DNA from: Turbatrix aceti
Lineage: Eukaryota > Nematoda > Chromadorea > Rhabditida > Panagrolaimidae
Assembly: GCA_963969345.1 (NCBI GenBank)
Contig: OZ017769.1
Location: forward strand, 6,451,725-6,515,724
DNA length: 64,000 nt
Reading direction: 5' to 3'
The notes beneath the pieces were generated by a model. It did not search any database and was not told where the DNA came from. It was given only the letters and a program-made list of their open reading frames with translations. Position 1 is the stretch's first letter; every line of letters starts with the position of its first letter. Below are positions 47,559 through 59,458 of this stretch, piece by piece. A program made the translations under genes and the position numbers.

Positions 47559-50500
47559 CTGAAACCGTCGGGAGTGCATGAAAAGTGGCCATACGTATTT
47601 TCCGGCACAATGCACTGCGCTAACGAGGCTTGGCAGAAGTGTCTCATCACTTATGACCGAGACCGAGTTGCTAATCCATCCGGGGCAAAACAAACACACA
47701 ATGAAAGTAAAGTCCATTTGCGCGAGGCACTCGTCGGCGAGAAAAGCATTGCCTGACGCAGAGAGCGCGAAAACTATGAAAACAATAATCCGGGAGTCAT
47801 GTGATCTCGAGACTCTCGGCCTGGTTATTACCGACTCTGGCGATGACACCGGCCATCATCTCGGCTTGCGCCTGGAGTCTTCGCGGCGGGAGCGCTTCTA
47901 GCTGCCAATCGATGTGGTTGCGCCCCATGGCACGCGCTCGCGGCGGGCGGGAGGCTCGGTTGGCATACATACACGCATTTTTCTTTTTTATGCCATGTGC
48001 TAACTCAAAGGCGGCGGCGGCGGCGTTCCACTTGGACGCCTTTTGGTCGTTCTTCTTTGCACACGCGTTCTGAAAATTCTTCCATTTCCTTGCAAGTATG
48101 TACCAATTGAAGTACAGTATGGGTGACTGTTACGCATACATAGATACGTTGTTTTACGGTTGGGTTCGGGTTTGGCACTTTGATTGGCACTGCGGGGCAG
48201 CAAAGACCAAACAAACCCTTTACAACTCATTCCGCCCATGTAGAAGGTTCAATTTCACGATTGAATGGTCAGTCAGTCAGTTGGGGTCGGATGTACATGC
48301 GCCACAGGACTCCCGCACTCCCGCATCAGCGGGACGGCTGCCAAGCTCATAAGTCGCGCGTGGCCCCAGCGAGCCCAGCCCCAAGCCCCCGGGGAGCAGC
48401 TATGCAAGCGATGGCGTTTGAGATATATAAATGCCGTGCCAGAGGCCTGCCTGCAATTAGGCCGTCATTTGTCGTCGTTGCCGTTGGCACAATGGCTATC
48501 CCGTTGGCTTGCTCTATACCAAATTTCATTTCCCGCCTTTTTTTCGACTCGCGTCCGGGCCGCCCTGCGGACAAAGGTCTTCCCTGCTCCCTGGATTTGC
48601 TCAGAGGGTGAGTAGAACCCGTGGCGCACACAATCCGTGCCATCCGCCCTTTTGCCTTTCGCAGAACTCGTAAACTCGTTGCTGTCCCGTTACGGCGCCC
48701 CAACACGTCGTTCCCCTCTCCAGTCGGTTGCAACGCCTTATTTTTCGATCTCCGAGGTGGCGAGGAGGGCTTTTCGAAAAGTAGTCATTTGTTACGGAGT
48801 CGCAGTCTGAAATTGGAATGTGCCTCATAGTTAAACAAAAAAACGGGCCAATCGCGTTTTGTTTTTGCCAAAAGTCGTTTGTCCTTGTTTAAAGATGCAC
48901 GAAACAATTGCTTTTTCTTTTTTTTTATGAATTTGTAAACAACCATTTTAGAAAAAAATGATTATCGGGATCGCTGCTTCGACGTTTCGGCCGGCTGACG
49001 CACACGCAGACCGTGCGAATCCTAGGAGAGGGATGGGTTGTCACGGGCGCGGACGCGGACGCGGGCGTGTCTCCTCTGGTCTCTGACAACCGGGTGCGCG
49101 CTTGCTTTCCTCATCCAAAACAACAACCTTGAAGGACGACGCGTGTTTGTGTTTGCGCGGCTTTTTTTCTTCTGCAGAGTTGCTGCAGGGTAACTAAATA
49201 ACTACAGGGTGAGGCACCAACAGTAGTTATTTCGGAGGCAAGCTCTGTTGTTGCCGAGACGCGCACACGACCGCTCCCCAGGTGACGGAGAGCGGAGCCG
49301 TTTGGTCGTTGCTGGTTGTTGGTTGCTGCGGGCTGTAGGCTGCGTTGAATGCTACTTGCTGATGTGAGCGTTGGTCGATGCTTTCCTGAAGCCAGAGTGC
49401 GAGTTGTACTCGCGTGACCTGTCGGCACTTCAAAGCTCACGCTCGCACCTTTTACGTCCACCGCCCCCCACCGACTGACTGTCCTGGCCTGTTTTACGGT
49501 ATACAAGGTCTTTTTTTTTAAACACCGGACCTCCAAATGCTTCAAAAAAAACCACTTGGACTAAAAAAGACCCGTTGTTTTTGTTTACGATTTCATTTCA
49601 AGTCGATACACCGGCTGGCTTCTATTTTACGACCGTTAGCGCCCAACTTTTTTTTTCGAATCGATCACGCAGCTGCAGCGCGCTCTGTAATCCCAACTGG
49701 CCCGCCCGACCGCCCCCGGCCTCCTAAAAAGGGTATTTCGAAAGAGCGTGTCACTTCAATTCACGCTGCTCCGCTCTTTCGCTTGCTTGCGTGACCGGGC
49801 GCGTTGCCAACTTCTCCAAGGGACGAGACCACACACGGCGGCGCTCGTTGACCGTAGCTCCTAGCACGCGGCTTGCACGAGCGAGCAGCGAAGCGAGATA
49901 AGCTGCTTTTAGACTTTTTTGACTTATCCGGGCTCCGAGCTGTCCATTTTTATATATTCATTCTTCGTGCACGCGGAGAGGCGAAGGCGCCGGTGCACTT
50001 TTGTTCTTGCTGGGCTGGCTGACGGGCGATGCAGAAATGTTTGCAGCCGGGATGAAAGGGGGACCCGCCACCGGGCACGTCCTGTGGCCGCCTGCCTGCG
50101 CGAGACAAATTACAGGGCACCAACGGAAGTTGCAGCGAGTTGTTTTTTGTTTTTTATGACCGATTGGGCTGCCTGCGACGAACGGGCGTTGGGCGTTCAA
50201 TCAATCCGGGAGGAAGACGTTTCCTCTCCCGAACGAACGTCAATCGATGTCTCCTCCCCCTCCCCGGCTGAAATGAATGCTAGCCCGTGATAAAGGTTGG
50301 CTGAATGCAGGGTGCAGTGCGAAGGCTGTGCTGTTCAGTTTGTGCATGCATTGATTTCCCCGTCATGGATACTGCGACTGGTTCTGTTGCATGCCTGCAC
50401 GGCTATCAATGAAGGGGTCGCTATCGGTGTGATTGCGTGTCGGCTACGCTCGCCTGTAATCATTGAGCTGCTCGCGTATGTACGCATTCTTTATCAGGGC

Positions 50501-50560
50501 GCGGCGCTTAAACACGCTTTGACACCTTTCACGCTACCTACCTACCCATTTTGCAGAATA
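47559..50560. other. 3-kb gene-poor interval, likely TPPP promoter and 5' UTR intron
   Basis: No coding gene recognised on either strand. A TATATAAA at 48424-48431 and a donor-like GAGG|GTGAGT at ~48608 suggest a non-coding first exon at ~48455-48608, spliced to the acceptor TTTTGCAG at 50556. That would make a ~1.95-kb intron. This is inference from signals only. The interval is relatively GC-rich with many short CG-containing words. Confidence 0.35.
48424..48431 (+). promoter_or_regulatory. Candidate TATA box of TPPP
   Basis: TATATAAA in a GC-rich context, about 180 bp upstream of a consensus-like splice donor. Assignment to TPPP depends on the proposed 5' UTR intron. Confidence 0.35.
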
Positions 50561-51164
50561 ATGCCGGCCGCTGCGCCCCCGAAGTTAGAGTTCAACTGGC
50601 CCGATACGAAAGATGCCAAGCGGCGTTGGGAGACATTTGTCAAGTTCGGCTCGGCCACGGCCACCGAGATGACCGGGAAGAACTTTGACAAGTGGCTCAA
50701 GGACGCCGGTGTTCTGGACAAGACGGTGACGACGACAGTCACCGGCATCGCATTTTCCAAGGTCGCCGGGCCCAAAAAAAGGGCCAACTTCCCGGAGACC
50801 CAGCAGGTCCTCGCCAACATCGCGCGCGAGAAAGCGCAGAAGACCCAGAAGGACTCTCAGGTGGGTGGATGATGCTTCGGAGCAGATGGGACTTTGTGAG
50901 TTTCAGGAAGAGCTGGACGACATTATTAAGAAGCTCGCGGCCATCGAGCTGCCCAGCGTCAACTCTGCTGCCAAGGCCTCGACCGATGGGGTTTACAGCC
51001 GCCTCACGGACCACACAAAGTACACCGGCGCCTCGAAGGAGCGCTTCGACGCGGAGGGCAAGGGAAAAGGCAAGGCAGGCCGCGTCGATGAAAAGTCCAA
51101 CACCGGATACGTCGCGTCGTATAAGAACGCCGGCACCTACGACAAGGTGCACACCGAGAAATGA
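50561..51164 (+). CDS. TPPP: Tubulin polymerization-promoting protein (p25-alpha)
   Basis: Exons 50561-50860 and 50907-51164 encode 185 residues. The p25-alpha domain is complete: FVKFGSATATEMTGKNFDKW, KTVTTTVTGIAFSKVAGPKK, then the C-terminal signature SRLTDHTKYTGASKERFDAE, GKGKGKAGR and NTGYVASYKNAGTYDKV. TPPP bundles and stabilises microtubules; nematode members are of the short type without the long disordered N-terminus of human TPPP1. The ATG follows a CAG acceptor by four bases. The 3' UTR contains a CA dinucleotide run. Confidence 0.93.
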
Positions 51165-51243
51165 GGGATGCAAAGATTTTGTTTTTCTTGCACGCACCCC
51201 AACTTTCTTGGATTCACAGATCTCTTTGCCCAATCAACTTTTT

Positions 51244-51261
51244 ACACACACACACACACAC
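51244..51261 (+). repeat. (CA)n microsatellite in the TPPP 3' region
   Basis: Nine uninterrupted AC dinucleotides, 80 nt past the TPPP stop. Confidence 0.9.
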
Positions 51262-51371
51262 TTTGTCCAACAGTATACTTATTTTTTTGCACTTTTATGT
51301 CGTCTTATCCCGAATGGAAAAGCAATTTTTGCCAATCAATTTTGCCTTTGTCGTCGATAAAATTAGCATGG

Positions 51372-52897
51372 CTAAATCTCGGTTTCGGCTGGATGGGCGC
51401 CGTTGGATCTGGATTTCTGAGAGCCGTCGTTTTTGCCGTCGCCGCCGTCGTGGCCGGCCCAGGTCCAAGATCGAGCCTCGACCTCGGCGGTAAGGAGGAA
51501 GGAAAGCGTCGTGATGACCGTGACGGATGCCGTGATGTAAAAAAGAATGCGCCACTGGTCAAGGCGATCCTCCGCGGCGATGGCGGTCTTGAGCAGGGGC
51601 AGAACTAGCACTACGCCGCTGTTGAGGAAGGAGAACCAAGACATGACGACAGAAGCGTATGGACCGCACGAAAGCTGTGTAGCTTTGTAAAAACCGACAC
51701 CGTTGATCGAAGAACCGACAATGACCACCATGTAGCAGACCTGAGCCGCGGTGAGTGCCGTGGGTGGCAGGAGCGCGAGCACGACATATGCCACTGCCAT
51801 TGAAAGCTGTGAGAGTGAATTGAAGATCTTGACGTTGACGAGTCGCGGGATGCACGTCAGACAGTCGCTGAGCGGGCCTACAATCAGCTTCACACCCACG
51901 CTCAGCACGAACGGCGCCGCCGCGATGACGCCGGCCGAGCGAAGGTCGATACCGAGCACCCGCGTGAAGTAGACCGGCGCGAACTGCATGAACAGCTGAA
52001 CGCCCACCAGGTTGCCGAAACACGCGACGCAGTGGCCCAAAACCACGGGATCGGAGATCATACGGAGGTACGGCGGATGGCGCCGATGAGAGTGTTTGCT
52101 CGCGGAGCGGTTGATGCCCTTCTTGCCATGCTCTATGCGCTCGAGTTCGGTCGCCGACACCCGAGAATGGTGTCTCGGTGAATCCCGGAACACGGCGTAG
52201 AACAGGACGAGCACGCCGAAGGTTAGGGCGCCGAAAACGTAGAATACGCCCTGCAACAGTCTGATCGTTGTGAAACCCGCCAATCTTGCCTAATTTGAAA
52301 AAAACACACCTGCCAGCCGATGGGCGACGTGCACGCGAATCCAGACACCGACATGGCCAAGGCCGGCGCGAGCTGGACGTAGAGCATGAGCCAGGCGAGA
52401 AAAAGACCGCTTCCCGCGATCGGGGCCCAGGCGGAGGTGACGTGGCCCACCAGGGTAAAAGACATACCCGCACCGATGCCCTGGGCGACCCTGACGATGA
52501 AGAAGGGCACAAAGCCGGACATGGCGCAGACCGGCGAGAGAATCGTGGACAAAGCGCTCACGCAGCCGTAGCCGACGAAGACGCGTCTCCCGCCGAAGAG
52601 GTGGAGGAGCGGCACGATGGCCGCGCAGCCCAGGAGCGTGCCAACCGCGACCGCAGAGTACAGCGCCGCCTTCTCGGACTGCGAGAAGAGCTCGCCGGTG
52701 ATTATCTGCTCGCTGCCGTCCGAGCCGAGCACCGGCGTCTCCTTGGTCATGCAGACGACGGCGAAGTTGAAGAGCAGCCCGTTTCCGAACGCAAAGATCA
52801 GCACGAGCAGCGAGGTGAGAAGGATGGCAAAACGCATGCCGACGCCGCAGAACGTCCATTTTCCGTCAGAAGCATCGCTGTTGTTATCGTCGGACAT
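51372..52897 (-). CDS. Major facilitator transporter, SLC17-like
   Basis: Exons 52897-52310 and 52250-51372 encode 488 residues with about twelve hydrophobic segments. Family marks: RVAQGIGAGMSFTLVGHVTS in TM4 (the SLC17 R-x-x-x-G-x-G-x-G region); GWQGVFYVFGALTF at the exon junction; a cytosolic loop (ERIEHGKKGINRS); and FYKATQLSCGPYASVVMSWF. SLC17 members carry organic anions (sialate, glutamate, phosphate), and nematodes have many lineage-specific paralogues. Substrate cannot be inferred. The start is the first ATG. Two AG acceptors precede exon 2; the second (CTGTTGCAG) gives the family-like GWQGVFYVFG and is used. Confidence 0.8.
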
Positions 52898-53399
52898 ATT
52901 GATTCACCAATGTTGGGCTTCCAGTGAGTTGTCCAACGATGCGATCGCCCGGGAAAACAGGCAGGGGCCATCGAGTCGGGAGCGGATTATGCAGATGGAC
53001 TTCGCACGGCGAGATCAGCGGGAGTGAGTCAATGACGCGTGTCATTCAAAAGTTGCGAGGTGACGAATATGGACACTCACTTTATTAGGTCGGTTTAGGT
53101 AAGAGGTGATCTACCGGCGCATACATATTAGCCTTGGGGTCTGTTAGCCCTGCTTGCTTACGCACGTCTCTCTAACAACTTCGAAAACCATAAAACCCAA
53201 TATATAGGCGTTTGCACGTCACTTTACATCACTGATATATAACCAAGAAAAACAAATCCCTCCCCCGCGTGGCGTCGAGCCCCACGGCGTGCTGTCCCAA
53301 GAACCAACCGCACGTGAAGCCCAATAAATAAAGAGAACAACAACTCGCGTAGAACAATAAAAAAAAGACTCCTGGGACGACAAAAGAAGCGAAGTTGGA
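52898..53399. other. Promoter region of the SLC17-like gene
   Basis: About 500 bp between the transporter start and the SEC11 stop (both minus strand). It holds the SEC11 3' UTR; nothing else recognised. Confidence 0.4.
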
Positions 53400-53997
53400 C
53401 TACTCGCGATGCAGAATGGCGAACAAAGCCAGGATGCCGAGCACTGCGTACTTGAAGTTGGGATAGTCGTTCATGATGATGGTGATCATGCCGATGTACG
53501 GCATGAATCCGGTGCCCCGGCCGATCACGTCCTTCTCCGTCAGCCAGAACTGCCCGGGTGCGTAGAGACCCCTGTCGTCCACCTGCAAAGAGAAACAAAC
53601 AGCTCACCCATGAAAAACCAGTCAGAACACCCACCTGGTTGTTGTCGCCCTTCGTGAGGAACTTGAGCTCGCCCTCGGCCGTCTCGTGCACCTTGATGAC
53701 CCTGTGCACGATCGGGATGTCTCTGCCCTCAATCTTAAAGACGGTGATGTCCCCGACGCGGATGGGCACGCTCCGGTCGTGCGTGAGCAGGAGGAGGTCA
53801 CCGCGGTGGAAAGCAGGCTCCATCGAGCCGGAGAGCACCACCACGATCGGCGACGCCGAACCCGTCACGACCATGAGTCCCTTCCAAATCATCAGCGCAG
53901 AGCTGACGATCATGGCGAAGTTGAGAACTTGGTAGACGACCTGTCGCCCGTTCATGCGACGCACCTCGTCGAAAAGTGCCAAATTCACAACATTCAT
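53400..53997 (-). CDS. SEC11A: Signal peptidase complex catalytic subunit SEC11
   Basis: Exons 53997-53635 and 53582-53400 encode 181 residues. One N-terminal membrane anchor ([20 protein letters not shown]) is followed by the S26B peptidase core. The catalytic serine is in [20 protein letters not shown], the histidine in [10 protein letters not shown], and the aspartate in [16 protein letters not shown]-terminal hydrophobic helix ([14 protein letters not shown]) ends the protein. It cleaves signal peptides in the ER lumen as part of the SPC with SPCS1-3. An acceptor-like TTTTAG lies six bases upstream of the ATG. Confidence 0.96.
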
Positions 53998-54400
53998 GGC
54001 TGCCTAAAAAAAATATCGTAACCAAGATTCGCAACCGGAAACAAAATTCTTTAAAAAAATTTTAAAAAATCGCAAAAAAAATCTCACGGAAGCCAAAATC
54101 ATTCAAAAAATAGGTAAAAAACGCAAAGTATGAAAATCTACGTTGTTTTTGAATTTTTTTTTAAATTTAGCCTAAAATAGTTATTTTCTGACAAAAAGCA
54201 GCTCGTTTTAGGCCCGGGCCAAGGCTACAAATAAAAATTATCGTAATCGAAAAACGAGTCGCCTATAAAAGCCAAAAACAACAAAATTAGGTATAAACAA
54301 GGCAAAAAACCTGTCTCACCGCCTCAGAACGTGTACCCCGACAATTTATACGAACAAAAACAGAAAAGTTGCCGTGGCAAAATGAGAGATCGTAAATCAG
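53998..54400. other. AT-rich spacer between RPB7 and SEC11
   Basis: About 400 bp, A/T-rich, on the downstream side of RPB7 and upstream of SEC11 (both minus). No feature recognised besides the SEC11 leader acceptor. Confidence 0.4.
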
Positions 54401-55035
54401 TTAGTCAGTCGCGCAGAGACCGAGGTAGTCATCCATGAGGGTGCCACACGCAAAGAGGTTGTTGGCATCGATGCGGATACCGATGATCTTGAGTCGAACG
54501 TCGTCACCCGGTCTGATCGTCATCGCCTCGTCGCTCTGCCGGTAGCAGGGAGGGTTGGAGAGGCTGTCAAATTCCATTTCGGGTGGAATGCAGTGCCGAC
54601 TGATGAAGCACGTCAGAGGACCGATTTCCGTGAAGATGCCGAGCTTGTTGCACTCCGTCACCGCCGCGTCCATCACTTGGCCCTTGAACGGACGGAAGAC
54701 GATCGCCTTGTATCGCACGGGATAGTTGACGTAGCCTCGCCCTAAAAAAAAGCGTTTCCATTCAATGTTGCACAACAGGGAAAAAAGGAATAAAATGAAG
54801 CTAGGCAACGTGTACAATAACAAAATGATTGTAAATTCCGTTAAAACTCACCTGGTTGGATGATACCATTGCCAATGGTGTCGATAGTCGTGACAGCAAC
54901 GACGAATCCGTATTTTCCGGTACACGTGCCCTCGACCTCGTTGAAGAGCCGTTGCTTGACGACTTCCGTGAGGTTGGGCCCGAAGTAGCGAGGATGTAGG
55001 CTGACTTCATGCTCCAGCGTCAAGTGGTAAAACAT
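54401..55035 (-). CDS. POLR2G: RNA polymerase II subunit RPB7
   Basis: Exons 55035-54852 and 54741-54401 encode 174 residues, matching the family size. The N-terminal tip domain begins [20 protein letters not shown] and includes [19 protein letters not shown]. The C-terminal OB/S1 fold has [37 protein letters not shown] and ends [12 protein letters not shown]. With RPB4 it forms the Pol II stalk that contacts nascent RNA and initiation factors. It is transcribed head-to-head with the PIN1-like gene, 245 bp between start codons. Confidence 0.96.
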
Positions 55036-55280
55036 GCCTTCGTCGGTCGATCGGTCGCCAATGCCGTATCCGCCTTCGACGTAGCAAATATGGAGCACAG
55101 GCAACAAAACAACAAACAAAGCTTGATTCAAAAAGTCGGACTACGAACACGCACACGGCGAAAGCGTGCGAAATCGCGTCGAGAGGGGGATTGGTGTTCT
55201 GCGACGAACGAACACGTTTTTTTCTTGAGTTTGGCTTTTCGCGCCCTTCTGAATTCAGATTTTCGTTTATTGTCGCCGTC

Positions 55281-55708
55281 ATGTCGTCCGAAGGAAAGAT
55301 CCGTGCCTACCACCTGCTGGTCAAGCACACGGGCTCTCGCCGGCCATCTTCGTGGCGCGAGGAGCACATTACCCGCTCACCCGAGGAGGCCATTGAAATC
55401 CTGAAAGGTGATTATTTCATTCTGCGGTGCTTGGCTCTGGGTCAAATAATGCTTGGGATGTTTTTTCAGGCTACCACGGATCGCTAGCAGGAATCTCCGA
55501 CAAGCAGGAGCTGCTCGCCAAGTTCAAGGAGCTCGCAGGCCAGTACTCGGACTGCTCTTCAGCCAAGCGCGGCGGCGACCTCGGCTTCTTCGCACCTGCC
55601 CAGATGCAGCCTGCGTTTTCGAACGCAACGCTCGCTCTGAAGCCCTACGAACTCTCCGGCGTCGTGCACACGGATTCTGGCGAACATTTGATTCTCCGCG
55701 TCGCCTGA
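55281..55708 (+). CDS. PIN1: PIN1-type parvulin prolyl isomerase lacking a WW domain
   Basis: Exons 55281-55407 and 55470-55708 encode 121 residues: only the rotamase domain. Key features of PIN1 are kept: [20 protein letters not shown] (phosphate-binding basic loop with K and RR), [28 protein letters not shown] (the active-site cysteine in SDCSSAK), and [13 protein letters not shown]. Phospho-Ser/Thr-Pro isomerases of this type act on mitotic proteins and on the Pol II CTD. Single-domain versions exist, for instance in plants. No WW domain is encoded upstream in this window's preceding 245 bp. The intron uses a non-consensus donor, GTGATT. Confidence 0.93.
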
Positions 55709-57501
55709 GCCCGGTTTTTTTGGGATCACTTTTGCAAGGTTTTTTTTGTGGAAAAAAACGAGAAATAAATAAGGCCATGTTCTAATTTTATTCCGTAACA
55801 ATTACCACAGTCGTCGAGTTGCCGTTGTCTGTGCTTATGTTAGCGTAATCTTTGGTGGGCTCTACCTGGAGTCTCCAGGGATGCAACCTGTGATCGGCCG
55901 GGCACAAATAAATAAACAAGCAAAAAAATGCCCTTTCGATTCCTGAGAAAGTGCATTTGCATTTACCAACCGACACCCCTTTTTCACAGAATCCGTATTT
56001 GTTTGTGGGTGGCGGCGTAAATGAATGCAATTGCACAAATTACGGTAAAACTTGTCTTTTTTGACTTAAAATTGTGTTAGTTCCGTGTTTTCTGTCTGGA
56101 AAAGTTTGGCACCTTCGAATTTGTATTTTACCCCAACGGCGGCAGCCCAGGTTGAAGTTGTAGTCTGCGATGTACTCCTCCAGATTGTACTTCTGTTCTC
56201 TCTGAGAATCCAATCAGAGATCCGGCCCGCTAAAATCCTCTCTTTTCTCGGCTTTTCTTGCCAAAGCCGGAGGTGTGCTGTCCTGAGCTGTCTCGAGACG
56301 GCCTTTTTCAATCACATGGAGTACGCTAATCCCCCACAGCATTATTCCATTATCACTTCCTGTCGACAGGTAAGAAGCTTGGACGTCCCTTCGTTTCTCC
56401 TCCGCGCAGTCAGGCAGGCAGGCAGGCAAGCAGGCAAATTGAATCTTTCAGCTGGTCGTCGCCGGGGCTCATAGACAGACGACGGTGGTTGGAGAGGGGG
56501 GATTAGCTATGCCCGGTGGAAAAAAAGGCGGCGCAAACACCCCGGGTTTCCATGGAATCCGTCTTGCAACCGACCTGCTACTGATTAGCCGGCGTGCGGT
56601 GCGTGTGGGAACAGGCAGACGACGGCACCGACAACGACAACGGCAATGGCATCTCGCCCGCCTCGTACGTTTGGTGCAAGGCACTATTATTCCTATATTC
56701 CTCCGCGCGCTAATTCAACGATGGCGGCGACGGCGGTGGTGGAGGGTGTGTGCAGGCATCCATCCCTGCCCTCCTGTCGCATGGCACACGCAAATGCCGT
56801 GGTCGTAGTCTGCCACCCGCGCAGGAGGGCAGTCGGTAGATGTTCGGTGCTTTGGAGCAGTCGTCTGTGGCATCTGGCTCCCCTGGAGCTGTTCCGAGGC
56901 GGTTGTATGCGCGCGGCACCTGCCCTGTGCATCCACCACCCCCACCACGACCGCTCCCGGGTGGGTGACGCATGCACTCTTCCTTCAATCGCCTTCGGCT
57001 GCGGCTGCGGTACGTGCATGCGATCTGACGCGATCGTAGCAAGCCCAGCCCAGCCCCGACGAGCGGCGACGATTGTTGATCACACCTTTTTTGCAGTAGT
57101 CTCTCCCTGGTACGCACTGTGATTTTGATTTTCCTTTCTTCATCGCCTATCGCGCCGGAGACCGTGAAAAGAGATAAACCGTTCAAAATGGAGCGTTGGA
57201 GCGCGCCACGAACCGATTCATGGCGTATGGCGTCTTTTTTGTCATCACGCAAAAACATCAACCAACCAACCGCCGCCAGGTCACCTACAACCACCGCCAC
57301 ACGCTGCTACGTGAGTGGTCGTGCGCGGTTTCTTTGGTTGCGTAGCTTATTGACGCAATGTGATCATAAAGCTAGGTGACTAAAGCAATCGCCGGCCTCT
57401 CTCTCCGACCACTTCCATTTACTTACTTATCTTCTTGGTCTGGTCCTACTACGTGGCTATAGATGACGACGACTACAAAAAATCAACGATTCCCCTCCTT
57501 C
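55709..57501. other. 1.8-kb gap between convergent PIN1-like and TIMM44 genes
   Basis: Tail-to-tail genes here are usually 100-200 bp apart, so this is unexpectedly long. 56400-57100 is GC-rich, with a short CAGG tandem run at ~56410-56433. Open frames in this stretch (e.g. 56710-57300 minus) have no recognisable homology or coding-like composition. I see no gene. Confidence 0.45.
55764..55769 (+). terminator. Poly(A) signal of the PIN1-like gene
   Basis: AATAAA (within AAATAAATAA) 56 nt past the stop. Confidence 0.6.
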
Positions 57502-59458
57502 TCAGACGGCCAGGGCGCCTTCCTGCATGTGGAGCTCGAGAAGCTTCCACGCCGTGGCTGGGTTGTACTCTTCGACGTCGCGGCACATGACCCAGACGTG
57601 GTGGACACGGACAGGTTGGTTCTGAAAAAAAACATAGACGTCCATTATTTCAGGAAGTACGGGCGAACTCACCTCATCGCCGCTGATGACCTTGCCGTCG
57701 CGGTTTTTGACGACATTCGTCATGAAGACTTGGAAGGTGATAACGAGCACCGGGCCCTGGTCCATCATCTTTCCGCTCACCATCTCCACCTTGGAGATGT
57801 CGATGATCCGGGACGAGGAAGTGCTGAACATACTCTTCTGGTACTCCTTGACGATGTTGGAGAGCACGGTGAACGCCCGCTCGTGGCACCAGTCCTCGAG
57901 GACTTTGAGGTCGCCCCGGATGAAGGCTTCGAGAATGTTCGGGATGACTTCCTTCTCGCAGAATTTGAGCCATTCGGATTTGTCAAAGTTGGGATCAATT
58001 TTTGCGATCGCGGTCAGCACTTCGCTGATTTCACTTTGAGATGCTGAAAAAATAAAAAATAATGATTGAAAGACGCGTGCAAAGCAAAAAAACTCACTGA
58101 AAACAGAGGAGACACGTTCTGTCACGTTTCGAAGCAGACGGACGCCCAGATTCTCGCTTTCGTCGAAGCGGATTTTCCAGTCAAGGACTTCTGAAAACGG
58201 AGGCTTTCACCTGGGCATTTTCTAACAGAAAAAAAAAGTGAAAATTGTACATAATAAAGGAAGTAAAGTACAAAAATGGCAACTTTAGAAAAAAATATAT
58301 CGCTTAATCGTTGCATAAATCCTAATTACGCCACCTCAATTGTGTCAGTTATGGCATGAGCAAACAGACTACAAAAAACTGTGCAAAAGTCATTACTTAC
58401 TGTTAAAGTAGGTGTTGTTCTCAGAAAAGCTCTTCCAGCCCTGATACCAGCGAGATTCTTTGTGCAATTCGATGCCTGTTGCCTCGCTGAAATGTGCAAT
58501 TACGGGATTAGCGGTGTCTGGCATGGCAGTCCGCGCCATAGTCATACTCGTAGTCGTGGTCGTGGTCAGACAGGGAAAACTAACTCACGTGTTCGCTTCG
58601 ACGGTCTTTGTGGCAAAGGCGCTCGTTGACAGGCCGGATGATCGCATCTTGAGCTGGTCTGAAGCCAGACAGTCATCAGTCATCAGCAAGGCCTACAACA
58701 ACAACAAAAAAAAAGAGACTCACCTGGCCTGGAGTACATAGTAACGCCCGCGAGGCTATCGACTTCCTTCTGCACGCTCTTGGCAGCCGTCGAGACGTGA
58801 TGATACACCTGGGTGTCGCCGATGTCCTTGGCAGTCTTCTCCAGGAATTCTGCCGCCACCTTTGCCTGCTTGAGCGCCTCCTGGCCGGCGATGGAAATCT
58901 TCTTTCCGGCTTCCGTCTTTTGGAGCTCGATCACCATCTTATCGACGTGGTCACGGAATTCTTTGACACGGTGCATGATGACCTCGGTGCTCTGGGCCGT
59001 TTCTTGCTCCACTTTATTCTGAAAAAAAATAAAAATCACGACAGAAAAAAATTTCAAAATGCCCACAAATTTCTGTCTGGCATCTTTGAGGGCTTCGGAT
59101 TCGTTGAGTTCCTTCATGCGTTTATCCAGGATCTTCCTGTGCTCCTGAAACAAAAAACCAACTGCATAAAAACCACAAAAAACAAGCAAAAAAACCTGTA
59201 GGTCTTTGTTACGCTGCAATTCGTCCTTGAGATTGTCCATAAAATTTGTAAAAAAATTTTTTTGCTTCGGGGAATCTGCCGAGTAGAATCTGTTGGAATT
59301 CGGCACATATGCCTGAAAACCCTGCATCAGTAAAATTCAAATGCCAGAAGCAGTAGATTTACCTGATCAAGGAGTGCAGCACTGCGCAGAGTGCCATTGT
59401 AGGCGACGCCGCGACCCGCAAGGAGAGATAATCTACCAACCAACTTTACCGGTAGCAT
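57502..59458 (-). CDS. TIMM44: Mitochondrial import inner membrane translocase subunit TIM44
   Basis: Nine exons (59458-59363, 59321-59196, 59144-59067, 59018-58724, 58658-58589, 58486-58401, 58190-58098, 58043-57673, 57621-57502) give 444 residues. An amphipathic, Arg-containing N-terminus (MLPVKLVGRLSLLAGRGVAY) fits a matrix presequence. A coiled coil (RKILDKRMKELNESEALKDA) then RWYQGWKSFSENN leads to the Tim44 C-terminal domain (SEISEVLTAIAKIDPNFDKS, GKMMDQGPVLVITFQVFMTN, VWVMCRDVEEYNPATAWKLL). It anchors mtHsp70 at TIM23. Exon 2 has two in-frame acceptors 9 nt apart (with or without GFQ). All phases agree. Confidence 0.93.

Noticed and set aside
56710..57300. 196-codon open frame on the minus strand
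   Set aside because: Composition is Arg/Pro/Gly/Ser noise, with no domain, no matching splice pattern, and overlapping open frames in all other phases of a GC-rich stretch.
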